Shown here piece after piece: positions 33,301 to 35,001 of a stretch of DNA of 35,001 nucleotides. The translations under genes and the position numbers were made by a program. The notes beneath the pieces are model-generated. The model saw nothing but the letters and a program-made list of their open reading frames with translations. It did no database searches and had not been told where the DNA came from. Origin of the DNA: an uncultured Christensenella sp. (GTDB taxonomy: Bacteria; Bacillota; Clostridia; Christensenellales; UBA1242); NCBI GenBank assembly GCA_949287685.1, contig CASEHF010000007.1, positions 1 through 35,001 of the forward strand, read 5' to 3'. Numbering within the stretch: the stretch's first letter is position 1; every line of letters begins with the position of its first letter.

Positions 33301-33328
33301 TCAGCTGCTTTGTTTTACTACAACTTAT

Positions 33329-35001
33329 CTAATTGTATTCGAAAATGCTTTGGTGAGTCAAAATCGTGCCATTTCTCTCTTGCTTGTCTACTGGAGTAAC
33401 ATTATCTAGGTAAAGAGCAAAGATTGTAGTACCGCTGACACTGCGGTTTCTAGTCCAAATGGAGGTACGCCAGTCGACATAGCAGCCATTCCCTATTTCG
33501 GTCGTACGAAGCGTGTTAATCGGCAGCACGGTCGAGGCCTCATTACTTAAGGCAGCGGTACGCTCGCCATCGTTTGTACCACGCCATACGGCTACAATGC
33601 TAGTACTATCGAATGCGCCCTCTAAGGTATTCCCTATCATACCCATATCTGCGTAATTTCCTCTACCTACTGTAGTCACAGAGTCGTTCGCACCTGGGGT
33701 GTACACATAGGCATATGTCCTAATTGTGTTTAGTCTAACGGCGTTACCAATCAATGCACCGACATTAGAATTTGATGAAGCAACGATGATTTTTGAACTA
33801 TACACATAGCAATTTTCGATACTGTGACCATTCTCAATCTCAGCGTTACTGAGTCCTACGAGCCCACCAACGGCGGTATCTACATAGCGGCTGTTTTGCG
33901 TGTCTTGAGTTATGGTTAAGTTCCCCATTGCGAAACTATTTAGTATGCTCGCAGTGCTGCGGCTGCTAGCGCTCTGGCTAGTCCCTAGGAGCCCCACGAG
34001 TCCGCCAATATAGCCATCATATGCTACAATATTTACATTTGCCCAACTATTTCTAATAGCACCCGAGTTAACACCTATTAATCCGCCAATACGCGAATTT
34101 GGAAGAGATGTAAATGTTACGCTACCCAAACTCTCGACAGCACAATTTTCTACGATACCTTTATTTTCAGTAGCCAAGCCACCGAAGTAGATTTGGGTAT
34201 TAATATTAGTAACGCTACTATCGTTTATCACGACCCCAAGGCTCGAGATTGTGGTATTTGCTGAAATCGTGCCAAATAGACCGATACGCAAAGTACCGCC
34301 ACTAGATTCGGGACTAGGCAGGCTCGAAAGTAGCACTACATTGCCATTACCAGACACACTTGCGGCACGCACAGTGCTAGTAGAGGTCTCGCTGAGCGTA
34401 AACTCTGATATCATCATATCGCGAACCAGAATGTAGTGTCTACCTGATGCTGTAGACTGAGTAAATTTAACAAACTCGGCGGCTTCGCGGATTTCAAATG
34501 GACTTTCAGCCGAACCCTCACCTGTCGAAAAGTCGATATTATATAATGTAGACAAGTATGGATATCCATAGTTTAGCGTAGCATCGCCATACTGCCACAA
34601 AGTAGAATTAAAGCGCATTGCCTCGTTTTTAAACAAGTTGTTTTGCGTAGATGCATTTAGTAAGTTTTGTGTCGTGTATGCGGTGTTATAGAAGGTATTT
34701 ATCTTAGTGTTATCGAGATTTCCGCTAAGGTTAGAGTTTACCACCACTCCCGCCGAATATCCCGTAAACGCGCCAAAAGCCAGACCCACATTGTTACCTA
34801 TATTGCTTAGGGCAATTATATTACTGTTAGCAAAGCAAGCATATACATAACTATTATTGGTCATACCCACTAATCCACCGATGTGAGCGCTCTCTCCTAC
34901 GGAAGCGACTACGATTCTGCCTTGGGTTATAGAGTTATTTAGTATTCCGTTTGTCATACTACCAGCAATTCCGCCTACATTCATATTGCCGCTAGAGATG
35001 T
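33329..35001 (-). CDS. GLUG-repeat surface protein, C-terminal part, cut by window edge
   Basis: Frame open to the right edge; 556 residues visible. The Met at 34984 is internal (ISSGN precedes it in frame), so the true start lies outside. GLUG motifs recur: VGGIAGSMTNGILNNS, IGGLVGMTNNSYVYACF, IGGLIGVNSGAIRNSW, IGGLVGLLGTSQS and VGGLVGLSNAEIENGH. Between two groups lies an insert beginning YLSTLYNIDFSTGEG and continuing with ESPFEIREAAEFVKF, RHYILVRDM and FGTISANTTISSLG, typical of beta-helical GLUG proteins. The visible C-terminus (TPVDKQERNGTILTHQSIFE) has no sortase motif or membrane helix, so attachment must depend on other parts or it is released. Such proteins are usually secreted or cell-surface adhesins. 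The signal peptide is not visible. Confidence 0.85.
   Translation of the reverse strand, partial: ISSGNMNVGGIAGSMTNGILNNSITQGRIVVASVGESAHIGGLVGMTNNSYVYACFANSNIIALSNIGNNVGLAFGAFTGYSAGVVVNSNLSGNLDNTKINTFYNTAYTTQNLLNASTQNNLFKNEAMRFNSTLWQYGDATLNYGYPYLSTLYNIDFSTGEGSAESPFEIREAAEFVKFTQSTASGRHYILVRDMMISEFTLSETSTSTVRAASVSGNGNVVLLSSLPSPESSGGTLRIGLFGTISANTTISSLGVVINDSSVTNINTQIYFGGLATENKGIVENCAVESLGSVTFTSLPNSRIGGLIGVNSGAIRNSWANVNIVAYDGYIGGLVGLLGTSQSASSRSTASILNSFAMGNLTITQDTQNSRYVDTAVGGLVGLSNAEIENGHSIENCYVYSSKIIVASSNSNVGALIGNAVRLNTIRTYAYVYTPGANDSVTTVGRGNYADMGMIGNTLEGAFDSTSIVAVWRGTNDGERTAALSNEASTVLPINTLRTTEIGNGCYVDWRTSIWTRNRSVSGTTIFALYLDNVTPVDKQERNGTILTHQSIFEYN

Noticed and set aside
1..35001. TGA read as tryptophan
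   Set aside because: Genes use TGG for Trp and no gene is interrupted by an in-frame TGA; only the absence of TGA stops remains as an observation.

Overview
The window looks like a chromosomal stretch of an uncultured, endospore-forming, low-GC Firmicute (Clostridia-like). Evidence: a clear spoIIID, sigma-A-type promoters (TTGATT or TTGACA, 16-18 bp spacer, TATAAT-like), strong GGAGG-type ribosome binding sites, many U-tailed hairpin terminators, and surface proteins with Listeria-Bacteroides (InlB B) repeats and GLUG motifs. I cannot assign a genus. All 18 genes whose 3' end is inside the window stop with TAA or TAG, none with TGA.

Layout. 1-521 (-): start of a secreted InlB-repeat protein cut by the left edge. 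830-1162 (+): small XRE-type regulator behind a near-perfect palindrome. 1221-2050: non-coding array of a short repeat family beginning AAGAGGAATAGATCCTTCG. 2120-3866 (-): 2[4Fe-4S] ferredoxin followed by a degenerate Ppx/GppA-family protein. 4114-4334: cluster of hairpin repeats beside tRNA-Leu(AAG) (4344-4432, -). 4648-5643 (+): orphan 331-aa protein. 5880-6596 (-): TtcA-type PP-loop enzyme. 6778-7020 (+): spoIIID, convergent with and overlapping an InlB-repeat membrane protein (6998-7969, -).

8103-22771 is the core: a type IV secretion/conjugation-like locus. Reading from the divergent promoter region at about 20.6 kb, the minus strand carries a VirB2-like pilin, a large lipoprotein, a 194-aa protein, a VirB6/TrbL-like polytopic protein, a VirB4 ATPase with a VirB3/PrgI-like membrane N-terminus, an 1128-aa soluble protein with Pro-rich linkers, and an 87-aa partner. 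A VirD4 coupling ATPase lies on the plus strand. No relaxase, integrase or origin of transfer is recognisable, so this may be a resident secretion or DNA-uptake machine, or part of a larger integrative element. Most of its genes have their own promoter and terminator instead of forming one long operon.

23022-31382 (+) encodes a 2786-aa secreted, C-terminally anchored surface protein. 31963-33210 (+) encodes a Rho-like protein whose P-loop and catalytic residues are replaced, apparently a pseudo-ATPase paralogue of transcription terminator Rho. 33329-35001 (-) is the C-terminal part of a GLUG-repeat surface protein that continues past the right edge.

Outside the genes the notable structure is (i) the GGAATAGATCCTTCG repeat family (about 8 copies), (ii) a REP-like hairpin family with conserved flanks and changing stem cores, one copy serving as the tRNA terminator, and (iii) a very strong shortage of GATC: about 13 sites by eye in 35 kb, none in the 8.4-kb surface-protein gene, and about half of all sites inside the repeats.
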